Shown here in pieces: positions 16,752 to 25,612 of a DNA stretch of 64,000 bases; within the stretch, counting starts at the first letter, position 1; every line of letters starts with the position of its first letter. The notes beneath the pieces are model-generated. The model was not told the DNA's origin. It saw only the letters and a program-made list of their open reading frames with translations, and did no database searches. Origin of the DNA: JALZKA01 sp963717635 (lineage in GTDB: Bacteria > Actinomycetota > Thermoleophilia > Solirubrobacterales > 70-9); contig OY970347.1 in the NCBI GenBank assembly GCA_963717635.1, positions 1-64,000 of the forward strand, in the 5' to 3' direction. The translations under genes were made by a program, and so were the position numbers.

Positions 16752-17717
16752 ATGACCGCCACCCGTACCGTCTCCGTGCTGTTCACGGACCTCGTCGGTT
16801 CCACCGACCTGATGGCCCACCTGGGCCCGGCGGAGGCGGACGAGCTGCGCAAGCGCCACTTCGAGGCGTTGCGGCGCGCGCTCGCGGTGCATCGCGGCAC
16901 CGAGGTCAAGAATCTCGGCGACGGGCTGATGGCAGTGTTCGAGAGCGCCGCCGACGGCCTCGCCTGCTCGGTGACGATGCAGCGCCTGAACGCGTCCGAG
17001 GCTTGGCTGCGCGACCGCGACGTCGCGATGCGGGTGGCGATGAGCGCCGGTGAGGCAACCGTCGAGGCAGGGGACTACTTTGGCCCGCCCGTCGTCGAAG
17101 CCAGCCGGCTGTGCGCCGCCGCTGAGCCGGGGCAGATCCTGGTCTCCGACGTCGTGCGGATGCTGGTCGGCTGGGGCGGGATGCACGACCTCGAGCCGAT
17201 CGCGCCGCTCGAGCTGAAGGGGATTCCGGAACCCGTCTGTGCCTGCCGGGTGGGCTGGGACGCCGACGACGACGCGCCGCTGCGGATCGCGCTCGCCGAC
17301 GACTCGGCGCTGCTCCGCGAGGGCATGGCGAGCGTGCTCGAGGCCGAGGGGTTCAACGTCGTCTTGCAGTGCGACGACGCCGAGTCGCTCCTCGCAGGCC
17401 TGGACGAAGCGCGGCCGGACGTCGTGGTCGTCGACGTGCGGATGCCGCCCACCCACACGACCGAGGGTCTTGACGCTGCCGCGCGGATCCGCAGCGGCTC
17501 GAAGGACGTCGGTGTTGTCGTGCTCTCGGCCGAGGTCCAGCCGCAGGCCGCGAGCCGGCTGCTCGAGAACGGAACGGACGGGATCGGCTACCTGCTGAAA
17601 GACCTGGTCGGCGACATCGCCGAGCTTGCGACAGCTATCCGGACAGTCGCGAGCGGCGGGTCGGCGATCGACCCAGCCGTCGTCGAGCGCCTCGATCAGG
17701 CGCCGTCAGCCCTCTGA
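16752..17717 (+). CDS. Class III nucleotidyl cyclase fused to a response-regulator receiver domain
   Basis: 321 residues. Residues 1-175 form a class III cyclase domain: metal-binding Asp13 (FTDLVGST) and Asp57 (NLGDGLMAVF), Lys53 for base selection, and GDYFGPPVVEASRLC where the usual transition-state Asn is Glu but the Arg remains. Residues ~177-315 form a receiver domain with paired Asp (LADDSALL), phospho-acceptor Asp228 (VVVDVRMPPT) and GYLLKD. That receiver closely resembles the adjacent NarL-type regulator (17706) but has no helix-turn-helix. The likely role is making cAMP or cGMP under control of phosphorylation, probably by the kinases at 18833 and 20385. The 3' end overlaps the convergent regulator gene by 12 bp. 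Confidence 0.82.
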   Translation: MTATRTVSVLFTDLVGSTDLMAHLGPAEADELRKRHFEALRRALAVHRGTEVKNLGDGLMAVFESAADGLACSVTMQRLNASEAWLRDRDVAMRVAMSAGEATVEAGDYFGPPVVEASRLCAAAEPGQILVSDVVRMLVGWGGMHDLEPIAPLELKGIPEPVCACRVGWDADDDAPLRIALADDSALLREGMASVLEAEGFNVVLQCDDAESLLAGLDEARPDVVVVDVRMPPTHTTEGLDAAARIRSGSKDVGVVVLSAEVQPQAASRLLENGTDGIGYLLKDLVGDIAELATAIRTVASGGSAIDPAVVERLDQAPSAL

Positions 17718-18356
17718 TCGCAGGTAGGCGAGGACGGCCAGGACGCGGCGGTGGTCGTCGCCGGCCTGGGCGAGGTCGAGCTTTTGGAAGATCGTCCGCA
17801 CGTGGCTCTCGATCGTCCGCGGGCTCAGGACCAGGCGATCGCAGATCCCCTGGTTCGACCGGCCCTCGGCCATCAGCGAGAGGATCTCGCGCTCGCGCTC
17901 GGTCAGCTCGTTGAGCCCTCCGGTGTCGCCACGCCCCGCGACCAGCGAGGAAACAACCTCAGGATCGACCACCGACCCGCCCTCGCCCACGCGGCGCACT
18001 GCCGCTGCGAAGGTGTCCAGGTCGGCGACGCGATCCTTGAGCAGGTATCCGCGGCCGGCGGTGCCTTCCTCCAGGAGCCGCATCGCGTAAGAGGACTCGA
18101 TGTACTGCGAAAGGACAAGGACGCCCACCTCGGGTTCGCGCTCGCCGATCTCCTGCGCCGCGCGCAGGCCCTCGTCGGTCTGGGTGGGCGGCATCCGGAT
18201 GTCGACGATCGCGACGTCCGGCTTCAAGCCGCCCACGCGGCGGACGAGGTCGTCGCCGTTGTCCATCTGCCCGAGCACCTCGAAGCCCTGCTCGGTGAGC
18301 ACCCGTACCAACCCCTCGCGGAACAGCAGCGAGTCGTCGGCGACGACGACTCGCAC
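17706..18356 (-). CDS. NarL/LuxR-type response regulator
   Basis: 216 residues. N-terminal receiver with Asp7-Asp8, phospho-acceptor Asp52 (IVDIRMPPTQTDEG) and GYLLKD lysine, then a LuxR-type helix-turn-helix (LTEREREILSLMAEGRSNQGICDRLVLSPRTIESHVRTIFQKL is the family pattern, positions ~150-195). It binds DNA after phosphorylation, with the HisKA_3 kinases at 18833 and 20385 as natural partners. GTG 18356 start, one base after the stop of the lone receiver gene, so the two form one transcript diverging from the kinases. Confidence 0.92.
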   Translation of the reverse strand: MRVVVADDSLLFREGLVRVLTEQGFEVLGQMDNGDDLVRRVGGLKPDVAIVDIRMPPTQTDEGLRAAQEIGEREPEVGVLVLSQYIESSYAMRLLEEGTAGRGYLLKDRVADLDTFAAAVRRVGEGGSVVDPEVVSSLVAGRGDTGGLNELTEREREILSLMAEGRSNQGICDRLVLSPRTIESHVRTIFQKLDLAQAGDDHRRVLAVLAYLRSEG

Positions 18357-18357
18357 G

Positions 18358-18726
18358 TCAGGCAGCGAGGAGCAAACTCAGGCCGTCGCCCGAAAGCTCG
18401 TGCTTGGGAATGAAGCCGAATACGGGCGATTCGGTCAGACGCGCGCCGTACTCAGAGGCATCGCGGCTCGAGGTGAGGACCACGGCCGGCGGCCGCTCGG
18501 TCTCGGCGAGTTGGCGCGCGACCTCGAAGCCGTCGATCCCGGGAAGCTGCACGTCCAGCAGCACGACCTCGGGCTGAAGGCGCTGGGCCTCGACCAGCGC
18601 GGACTCGCCATCAGCCGCCTCGCCGGTCACATCAAAGCCATCGGCGCTCAGCATCGAGCGCACGAACGTCCGGAAGCTCGCGTGGTCGTCAACGATCAGC
18701 AACGTCCTTGTCTTCGTCGTGTGCAT
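18358..18726 (-). CDS. Single-domain response regulator (CheY-like receiver)
   Basis: 122 residues from ATG 18726, just one receiver: Asp13-Asp14 (LIVDDHASF), phospho-acceptor Asp58 (VVLLDVQLPGIDGFE), Thr/Ser position VVLTSSRDA and Lys FGFIPKHELSG. Without an output domain it may act as a phosphate sink or bind a partner protein. A longer open frame upstream to 18804 lacks family similarity. It is first in the two-gene unit with the NarL regulator and diverges from the kinase genes across a ~106-bp gap. Confidence 0.88.
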   Translation of the reverse strand: MHTTKTRTLLIVDDHASFRTFVRSMLSADGFDVTGEAADGESALVEAQRLQPEVVLLDVQLPGIDGFEVARQLAETERPPAVVLTSSRDASEYGARLTESPVFGFIPKHELSGDGLSLLLAA

Positions 18727-18832
18727 ACCTGCATCGTGCCCGTTCAGGCGACCGCATTCCTCAGTGTTAGCCCTGTAGCCGCGTGCTTGTGACATGGGCG
18801 ACAATAGCTGCCGTGAAGGGGGCGGTTCGCGA

Positions 18833-20383
18833 ATGAACCAATGGCTGGCAGCGCTCTACCGGCGCGACCCGAGGCGCTACGCGATCCTGGCGAGCGCCTG
18901 GCTGCTGGCCGGAGTCACGGCGAGCATCGTGTTCTGGGGCATTCTCGCCAGCCGCACCTATGGCCTGGGTGTCGACGATGCCTTGCTTCCTGTCATCGCG
19001 TCGGCGTTCACGGCGATCCCGATGGGCCTCCTCGGGTTCTGGTTCATCCGCGCGGACGTCCGCGCAACTTCCGCCTGGATAATCGGCGACCGAAACCGCG
19101 ACCCGGACTCGCGCCTCGAGCTGCTTCAGATCGTTCTTCGGCTTCCGCGGCGGGCCGCGGGCGCCGCGTTCGTCGGCGGGGCGATCGCCGGGTACCCGAT
19201 CATCCTCGCAATCTTCGCGGCGGCTTCGTCGTTCGACCTCGAGGACTGGCTGCTCGGCATTGGCGGCGGTTGTCTCGGCCTGCTCTATGGCAGCGCAGTC
19301 CTCTTCTGCTGGCTGGAGCTCGCCCTGCGACCGGTCCGGGTTGAACTGGGAGCGACCATCACCCGTGAGCGCCGCGACAGCATCGGGCGCTTTTCCTTGG
19401 CGACGAAGGTCCTGGTCGGTCTTGCGATCACGGCGATCGTGCTCGGCTTCGCCACCGGCGTCCTGATCGCCGACCCCGACTCCTCGTTCGGGGAGGGAAT
19501 TCGAATCGTCCTGATCGCGGTTGGGATCGCCGGGATCGTGGGCAGCTCGCTGGCGCTCCCTCTCGCCAGGAGCGGTCTCGCACCGATCGACGACTTGATG
19601 AGCGGCACCCGCTCCGTCGCGGCCGGCAACCTCGAGACCGAAGTTCCCGTCACCAGCACCGACGAGTTCGCCGACCTGGTCGTCAGCTTCAACGAGATGG
19701 TCGAGGGGCTGCGCGAGCGCGAGGCGCTGCGGGGCCACAACACTGAGCTGGTCGAGGAGCTCCGGGCCTCCAGGGCACGCATCGTCGCCGCATCGAACGA
19801 AGCCCGCCGCCGGGTCGAGCGCGACCTCCACGATGGCGCCCAGCAGAACCTGGTGCTGCTCAACCTCAAGCTCGGCCAGGTCGAACGGGCGGTCGCGGCC
19901 GATCCGGCGACCAGGGCCCTGGTGGAGGAAACGAAGGCCGAGCTGGACACAGCGCTCGCCGAGCTGCGCGACCTCGCGCACGGCATCTACCCGCAGGTCC
20001 TGACCAGCGACGGGCTACGGGCCGCGCTCGCCGAGGCCGTCGAGAACGCTCCCGTCGCGGGTCAGCTCGACTCCGACGGCACCGGCCGCTATCCCGCCGA
20101 GCTCGAGGCCGCCGTCTACTTCTGCTGCCTGGAGGCGCTCCAGAACGCGGCGAAGCACGCGGGCGACGGCGCGCGAGCGACCGTCCGTCTGTCCGAAGAC
20201 GACTGCGAGCTGCGATTCGAAGTCGCGGACGACGGTCGTGGCTTCGACACCGCGGCAATCAACGGCAACGCCGGCCTGCAGAACATGGCCGATCGGATCG
20301 GGGCGCTTGGCGGCGGTGTCACCGTCGAGTCAGCGCCGGGGTCCGGGACCCGGGTCAGCGGCTCAGTCCCTCTGGAGGCGTGA
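18833..20383 (+). CDS. Membrane sensor histidine kinase (HisKA_3 type), copy 1
   Basis: 516 residues from ATG 18833, which has a G-rich ribosome site. Six or so membrane helices in residues ~15-250, a HAMP-like linker (APIDDLMSGTRSVAAGNLE, then TDEFADLVVSFNEM), a coiled dimerisation helix with phospho-acceptor His333 (RRRVERDLHDGAQQNLVLL), and a HATPase_c domain (FCCLEALQNAAKHAG, VADDGRGFD, GLQNMADRIGALGG). HisKA_3 kinases pair with NarL-type regulators. It is followed after one base by a paralogous kinase, and the C-terminal halves of the two are nearly the same. Confidence 0.92.
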   Translation: MNQWLAALYRRDPRRYAILASAWLLAGVTASIVFWGILASRTYGLGVDDALLPVIASAFTAIPMGLLGFWFIRADVRATSAWIIGDRNRDPDSRLELLQIVLRLPRRAAGAAFVGGAIAGYPIILAIFAAASSFDLEDWLLGIGGGCLGLLYGSAVLFCWLELALRPVRVELGATITRERRDSIGRFSLATKVLVGLAITAIVLGFATGVLIADPDSSFGEGIRIVLIAVGIAGIVGSSLALPLARSGLAPIDDLMSGTRSVAAGNLETEVPVTSTDEFADLVVSFNEMVEGLREREALRGHNTELVEELRASRARIVAASNEARRRVERDLHDGAQQNLVLLNLKLGQVERAVAADPATRALVEETKAELDTALAELRDLAHGIYPQVLTSDGLRAALAEAVENAPVAGQLDSDGTGRYPAELEAAVYFCCLEALQNAAKHAGDGARATVRLSEDDCELRFEVADDGRGFDTAAINGNAGLQNMADRIGALGGGVTVESAPGSGTRVSGSVPLEA

Positions 20384-20384
20384 C

Positions 20385-21896
20385 GTGGACGCTTGGCTCA
20401 CACACAAGTACGAGCAGCATGGGGCCGGTTACCTGGTACGAGCGATATTGCTGCTCACCGCCGCGGTCGTACTCCTGCCGGGGCTCGTCTACCTCCCGGC
20501 GCACTACCACGAGCTCACGACCGGCGAGTGGCTGCGCGCGAGCGCACTGACAGTCATCACGAGCTTGCTGGTCGCGGGTGTGGTGCTGGTGGTGGCTCGG
20601 CCGGTACTGCGACCGCTTTTCGCGTGGGCTCGGGGCGAACGCGACGAGCGGCTGGCCTCGACTGCCGGTGAGTGGGCCTATCGCCGGCCCCGAAGGGGGA
20701 TCGCGCAGGGAGTGCTTGCCTTCGGAGTCGTGGTCGCCCCCGTGATCCTGCTGACGATCGTGCTCCAGTCGGAGTACCGCAGCGCGCTCGATGTGGCGGG
20801 TATCGCGGTTGGCGTATATGGGACGGTGGTAGCGCTCTTCCTCGCGATCTACTTCGCCACCGAGCTTGCGCTGAGACCGTTGCGAGCATCGATCGGGTCA
20901 GCAGACCGCCCGCACCAGGACCTCGGGTTCGGTCTCGTCACAACCCTGGTGACGACTCCGCTGTTCCTCGGGTTCCTGATCGGTGGCGGCGTTGGGTACG
21001 TCGTCACGGATCGGGCATCAGCCGGCCAGTCGCTGCTGGTTGTTTGGGCGCTGTCGCTCGCCATTACGGCGATGGTCGCGATTCCGTTCCTCGCGATCGC
21101 GATCGGCTCGGGACTGACACCGATCCGGGCGCTGATCCGGGGCAACCGAGACGTTGCCACCGGGGGCCGGCCTCGGATCCCGGTGGTTTCGACGGACGAG
21201 CTCGGCGAGCTGACGGCGAGCTTCAATGAGATGGTCGCCGGCCTTCATCGAGGCGAAGAGGACCTTCGTGCCTCGCGTGCCCGCATCGTCGCCGCCAGCG
21301 ACGAGAGCCGGCGGCGAGTTGAGCGCGACCTCCACGACGGCGCCCAGCAGAACCTGGTGCTGCTGAACCTGAAGCTCGGCCAGCTCGAGCGCGCTGCGGC
21401 GGGCAACCCGGAGCTGAAACCGCTGATCGCCGAGTCACGGGCGGAGCTCGAGCGAGCGCTTGGCGAGTTACGCGACCTGGCTCACGGGATCTACCCGCAG
21501 GTCCTGACCAGCGACGGTCTGGCTGCCGCGCTCTCCGAGGCTTCCGCCAACTCCGCGATCCGTGTGACGATCGAGAGCAACGGGGCGGGGCGCTATCCCG
21601 TGGAGATCGAAGCGGCCGCCTTCTTCTGCTGCCTCGAGGCGCTACAGAACGCCTCCAAGCACGCCGGCGAGGGGGCGAGCGTCACCGTGTCGCTCTCGGA
21701 GACCGACGGCGAACTGCGCTTCGAGGTCGCAGACGACGGCATCGGTTTCGATCCTGCCTCCGTGAACGGCAGCGCTGGCCTCCAGAACATGGCGGACCGG
21801 ATCGGGGCGCTCGGTGGGGAGCTCGCCGTCGACTCGGCGCCAGGCAGCGGTACCCGGGTCAGCGGCTCGGTGCCGGTGACCGGCGAAACCAACTAG
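20385..21896 (+). CDS. Membrane sensor histidine kinase (HisKA_3 type), copy 2
   Basis: 503 residues from GTG 20385, with GGAGG nine bases upstream inside the end of copy 1. Membrane helices in residues ~15-260, HAMP-like linker (TPIRALIRGNRDVATGG, STDELGELTASFNEM), phospho-acceptor His317 in the same RRRVERDLHDGAQQNL context, then HATPase_c (ALQNASKHAGEGAS, VADDGIGFD, GLQNMADRIGALGG). The kinase core is almost identical to copy 1, but the membrane sensor part is clearly different, as expected of duplication followed by a change of signal. The stop abuts the convergent hpf gene (4-bp overlap). Confidence 0.92.
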   Translation: MDAWLTHKYEQHGAGYLVRAILLLTAAVVLLPGLVYLPAHYHELTTGEWLRASALTVITSLLVAGVVLVVARPVLRPLFAWARGERDERLASTAGEWAYRRPRRGIAQGVLAFGVVVAPVILLTIVLQSEYRSALDVAGIAVGVYGTVVALFLAIYFATELALRPLRASIGSADRPHQDLGFGLVTTLVTTPLFLGFLIGGGVGYVVTDRASAGQSLLVVWALSLAITAMVAIPFLAIAIGSGLTPIRALIRGNRDVATGGRPRIPVVSTDELGELTASFNEMVAGLHRGEEDLRASRARIVAASDESRRRVERDLHDGAQQNLVLLNLKLGQLERAAAGNPELKPLIAESRAELERALGELRDLAHGIYPQVLTSDGLAAALSEASANSAIRVTIESNGAGRYPVEIEAAAFFCCLEALQNASKHAGEGASVTVSLSETDGELRFEVADDGIGFDPASVNGSAGLQNMADRIGALGGELAVDSAPGSGTRVSGSVPVTGETN

Positions 21897-22240
21897 GCCG
21901 GATCGTTGCGCAGGCGACCCAGCACCCGCCGCGTGCGCTCGCGGCCGCGGCGCAGCTCACGGTTCTTCTTGACCTGGCGGCGGACGTCCTCGGCCAGCTC
22001 GTGGATCGAGTGGAGCATCTCGGGCGAGCCCTCGTGGGCGCGAATCGTCTTGCCCTTGAGGTATAGGGTCGCCTCGGCGACGTGGTGGTCCGAGACGCGA
22101 GGGTTGCGCTCCTCGGAGAGCTCGACCTCGAGCGTCGCCAGCTCGGAGACCTGTTTGCCGACCCGCTTGAAGCGCTTGCGGATCGCATCCTCGAGCTCGT
22201 CGGTGACCTCCACGTTCCGACCCCTGATCTCGATCCTCAC
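21893..22240 (-). CDS. hpf: Ribosome hibernation promoting factor, short form (HPF/RaiA)
   Basis: 115 residues. MRIEIRGRNVEVTDELEDAIRKRF, then a basic helix-strand pattern ending VKKNRELRRGRERTRR, is the beta-alpha-beta-beta-beta-alpha fold that binds the 30S decoding region during hibernation. The long-form C-terminal dimerisation domain is absent. GTG 22240 start with AAGGAG six bases upstream. Its neighbours comF (upstream) and, beyond the signalling island, secA and prfB fit the gene order known from Gram-positive bacteria. Confidence 0.9.
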   Translation of the reverse strand: MRIEIRGRNVEVTDELEDAIRKRFKRVGKQVSELATLEVELSEERNPRVSDHHVAEATLYLKGKTIRAHEGSPEMLHSIHELAEDVRRQVKKNRELRRGRERTRRVLGRLRNDPA

Positions 22241-22278
22241 GTCCGCTCCTTCCGTCGCTCGTGACCGGTACGGGGATG

Positions 22279-22923
22279 CTACGCCGCTTGCCGCGGAACG
22301 CCAAGTGAATCTGCACGGGCGAAGGTCACCGCCCCGGCTCGTTCGACACCCGCCGCCCGCAGGGCACGAGTGCACGCGACCAACGTCGCCCCGGTCGTGA
22401 CGACGTCGTCGACGAGCCACACTCGCTGCGAGGGCATCGGGACGTCCCCAGCGGCCCAGACCCGGGGCGGGTCATCGAGCCGGTCACGCCGCGGGCGGCC
22501 CACCTGCCGGGGCCCGTCGGCGCGCGCGAGCAGCGAGCAACAGGGAAGACCTGTCTCGTGCGAGAGCGCCTCCGCCAGCAAGGCGGCGGTGTCGAAGCCG
22601 CGCCACCGGGTGCGGGCCGGCGATCCCGGCACCGGGACCAGCATGCCCGTCTCGCCGGGGCTCCAAGACCAAACCATCGCCTCCGCGGCGACCGCGGCCA
22701 GTGTCAGCCGGCCCGAGAACTTCAGCTTCGCCACGAGCCGCCGAGCGGCGCCCTCGTAGCGGGTCGCGCTCACAACCTCGAGGCGGCCGACGGCAAATCG
22801 CTCGGGGCCGAGCGCCGCGAGCTCGCGCCGGCAGCGCTCGCAAATGCGTTCCTCGAAGGCGACGGGGTCCTCGCAAACCCCGCAACGCGGCGGGGCAACG
22901 AGACTGGCGACGGCACGTAACAC
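22279..22923 (-). CDS. comF: ComF-family phosphoribosyltransferase-like protein
   Basis: About 214 residues from GTG 22923 (MLRAVASLVAPPRCGVC); GTG 22965 would add 14 residues. Two CxxC pairs (CGVC, CERC) at the N-terminus form the ComF zinc knuckle. PGSPARTRWRGFDTAALLAEAL and VWLVDDVVTTGATLVACTRALRAAG give the type I PRTase PRPP loop. ComF proteins are linked to DNA uptake and recombination in competent bacteria, but many non-competent species have them and the exact role is unclear. It sits 38 bases upstream of hpf and is probably co-transcribed. Confidence 0.85.
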   Translation of the reverse strand: MLRAVASLVAPPRCGVCEDPVAFEERICERCRRELAALGPERFAVGRLEVVSATRYEGAARRLVAKLKFSGRLTLAAVAAEAMVWSWSPGETGMLVPVPGSPARTRWRGFDTAALLAEALSHETGLPCCSLLARADGPRQVGRPRRDRLDDPPRVWAAGDVPMPSQRVWLVDDVVTTGATLVACTRALRAAGVERAGAVTFARADSLGVPRQAA

Positions 22924-22995
22924 GCAATCGAGGATCGGCGGCGCCGGGTGACGGATGGCACACACCGGGCGCCGAGTTGGTGAAGAATCACGGCA

Positions 22996-24489
22996 GTGGG
23001 GGGTTCGCCTTTTCAAGCATTCGCCGAGCGGCATGACCTCGACTTCGCCCCGCGGGTCGCCCCCGGCGTGGGGCCGATTCCCAGCGAGGGGATCGGCGAG
23101 GTGGCCGGCGGCGCGCTTCCCGGCGGCCTCGAGGGATTCGTCGCCCGCTACGCGCAGCGCGTCAAGCCCAAGTTCCTCGAGGACTCGAGCCTGGACCCCA
23201 CCGAGGCGGGACAGCTCAGGCGGGTGCGGATCTCGCAGGACACCACGCACTACTTCCGTGACTGCTGCCTGCTCGTCACCCGAGTCCCCGAGAGCACGGT
23301 CTTCCTCCCGTATGTCACGTGCCGTGACGACGTCGTCCGCGGCTTCACCGACCGGATGGTCGGCCCCGGTGGGCTGATCCCGCTGGTCGAGCACGTCGAG
23401 TTCGAGTCGATCGAGCTCAACCGTCGCTACCGGATCGGCATGTTCAAAGGCACGAGCGCCAATCGCCTGCGCCAGCTCTTCTCGCCGACCTTGATCGACT
23501 GGATGGCGAGCACCGCTCCGGACGGCCTCTACTTTGAGCTGTTCGGGGGCGTGCTTTCGCTGACGGTGACGACCGGGAAGATCGACGACATCGCACAGAT
23601 CGAGCGTGTGTGCGAGCTCGCGACCCACGTCTCCGAGCGGATCCGGGCCGAGTCGACCGAGACCATGGGCGATGACGGGGTGCCCGAGTTCACGGCGCCG
23701 CCCGAGCAGCTCGAGTCCGAGCGCAAGCGGGCGGAGAACCTAGCGGCGGCCGCGTTCACCTCGCCGCCTGCCGACTTCGAGAAGGCGTTCGAGCGGATCG
23801 AGCCGGTCGTGAAGGGCAAGAGCAAGGGCCTCTTGCGCAAGGTGTTCAAGTCGATCGACCAGAGCGAGGCCACCAGCCTTGCCCTCGAGGCTCTCGTTCG
23901 CGGCTACGGCGAGCGCCACGGCCTCGTCTGGCAGCGGCCGGCCGACTTCACGGGCCGCAACGCCGACCTCCCCTACCCGATCGCCCCGACCCAGGCGCTG
24001 CGCGGTCCGCTGCCGGTGCTCGGCGTCGAGGGCGACCTGTTCATCCACGGCGGCGCATCGGTGACCCGGGAGTCGCCGTGCTCACCGGGGGCGACGCTGC
24101 CCGGCTTCGACCCGGTGCCGACCCTCGTGGTCGCGCCCGACGCCGAGCCTCAGGAGAGCAGGATGACCATCGGCGGCTTCCAGGTCGCGGCAACGGGGGG
24201 CGGGCGGCGCGTCAGCGAGCAGTCAAGGCAAGACGCAGAGGCCTCCGCGGCTCTCGCCGAGGAGCTCGGCGGTCGCTTCAGGGTGATCGCCCAACGCTGC
24301 GAGCCCGGCCGCACCCTGACCCCGGCGATGAAGGATTGGTTGCTTGCCGGCGGGGACGAGGGCGGTTCCATGCTGGTGCGAGCGGGCGGCACCTTGGTGG
24401 TCGTGTCGAGTCCGGTCCCGGCCCAGGAGTGGTCGACGGCCACGCTCGACGGCTTCTGCGAGTCCCTCGCGCCGCTGCGCCCCGCCTGA
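22996..24489 (+). CDS. Conserved-looking cytosolic protein of unknown function
   Basis: 497 residues, GTG 22996. No signal peptide or membrane helix. The N-terminal half has mixed alpha/beta character with VEFESIELNRRYRIGMFKGTSAN, SPTLIDWMASTAPDGLYFELFGGVLSL and IERVCELATHVSERI, then an acidic, helical linker (PPEQLESERKRAENLAAAAF). The C-terminal third has VLGVEGDLFIHGG and repeated short strands. The middle segment resembles DUF3137-like or mesenchyme-type sensor proteins only vaguely, and no family was assigned. It diverges from comF and converges on thrC with a one-base gap. Confidence 0.6.
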   Translation: MGGSPFQAFAERHDLDFAPRVAPGVGPIPSEGIGEVAGGALPGGLEGFVARYAQRVKPKFLEDSSLDPTEAGQLRRVRISQDTTHYFRDCCLLVTRVPESTVFLPYVTCRDDVVRGFTDRMVGPGGLIPLVEHVEFESIELNRRYRIGMFKGTSANRLRQLFSPTLIDWMASTAPDGLYFELFGGVLSLTVTTGKIDDIAQIERVCELATHVSERIRAESTETMGDDGVPEFTAPPEQLESERKRAENLAAAAFTSPPADFEKAFERIEPVVKGKSKGLLRKVFKSIDQSEATSLALEALVRGYGERHGLVWQRPADFTGRNADLPYPIAPTQALRGPLPVLGVEGDLFIHGGASVTRESPCSPGATLPGFDPVPTLVVAPDAEPQESRMTIGGFQVAATGGGRRVSEQSRQDAEASAALAEELGGRFRVIAQRCEPGRTLTPAMKDWLLAGGDEGGSMLVRAGGTLVVVSSPVPAQEWSTATLDGFCESLAPLRPA

Positions 24490-24490
24490 G

Positions 24491-25526
24491 TCAGTCGAAC
24501 ACCGCGCGCTCGACCTCTGAGAGGTCGTTCTCGCAGCGGATCACCGAGGGCGCCTTGCCGAGCGCCGTGTCCGGGTCCTTGAGGCCGTGGCCGGTGAGGA
24601 CGCAGACGACGGTCTCCGGCTTGGTGTCGTCCTCCACGACCGGCAGGCCGTGGGCCAGGATCCCGGCCACGGACGCGGCCGAGGCGGGTTCGCAGAAGAC
24701 GCCCTCCTTCGAGGCGAGCAGCCGGTAGGCGTCGAGGATCTGCCGGTCGGAGACCGCGGCGATCCGGCCGCGCGAGGTCGTGATCGCGGTCATCGCTTCC
24801 TCCCAGCGCGCGGGGTTGCCGATCCGGATCGCCGAGGCGACCGTTTCGGGCTGCTCGATCGGGTGGCCGTGGACGAGGGGTGCAGCGCCCTCGGCCTGGA
24901 AGCCGTAAAGGACCGGGTTCGCCTCGCGCTCGGTGAAACCCGCGGTGCCAGGCGGTGATGTTGCCGGCGTTGCCAACCGGAATCGCCAGTGCGCCGGGCG
25001 CCTCGCCCAGCTCCTCGATCACCTCGAACGCCGCTGTCTTCTGGCCCTCGATCCGGTAGGGGTTGACCGAGTTGACGAGCTCGATCGGGTGCTTCTGCGC
25101 GAGCTCGCGGACCAGCTCGAGGGCCTCGTCGAAGTTGCCGCGCAACGCGATCACGCGCGCGCCATGCATCAGCGCCTGGGCAAGCTTGCCGATCGCGATC
25201 TTGCCCTCGGGGACGATCACCGCGCCGCGCATTCCCGCCCGCGCCGCGTAGGCGGCGGCGCTGGCCGCGGTGTTTCCGGTCGAGGCACAGATCACGGCCT
25301 CGGCCCCGCTCCCGGCGGCCCGCGAGACCGCGACCGTCATCCCCCGGTCCTTGAACGAGCCGGTCGGGTTCGCGCCCTCGAACTTGAGGAAGACCCGTGC
25401 CCCAACCCGCTCGGAGATGACCGGCGCCTCGATCAGCGGCGTCGAGCCCTCATTCAGGCTGACTACGGGATCGCCGGGCTCGAGCGGAAGCTCGTCCCGG
25501 TAGCGCTCGATCAGAGGCTGGGGCAT
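24491..25526 (-). pseudogene. thrC: Threonine synthase, interrupted by one extra base
   Basis: PLP enzyme that converts O-phosphohomoserine to threonine, the last step of the pathway. ATG 25526 opens MPQPLIERYRDELPLEPGD, with the PLP lysine in NPTGSFKDRGMT and the GNTAASAAAYAARAG loop, running in one frame to NAGNITAWHRGF. The rest (TEREANPVLYGFQAEGA to the end) continues in another frame. Dropping one base in the GGGTTT run at 24936-24941 (plus strand AAACCC) restores a continuous 344-residue protein of normal length. As two other genes here carry the same type of lesion, a sequencing error is at least as likely as a real pseudogene. No thrB follows; a plus-strand gene abuts the end. Confidence 0.9.
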
Positions 25527-25612
25527 CGGCGTGACCCTATTGGAGAGTTCTGCTCGATAACCGGCGCAATCTGCGCGCCACACGCGCGCATTCTCAGAGT
25601 TGACTCCGCGCT

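Noticed and set aside
24150..24490. C-terminal extension of thrC in the frame of its first half
   Set aside because: After the frameshift the reading is Arg-rich with no threonine-synthase similarity, while the second frame has a clear family match.
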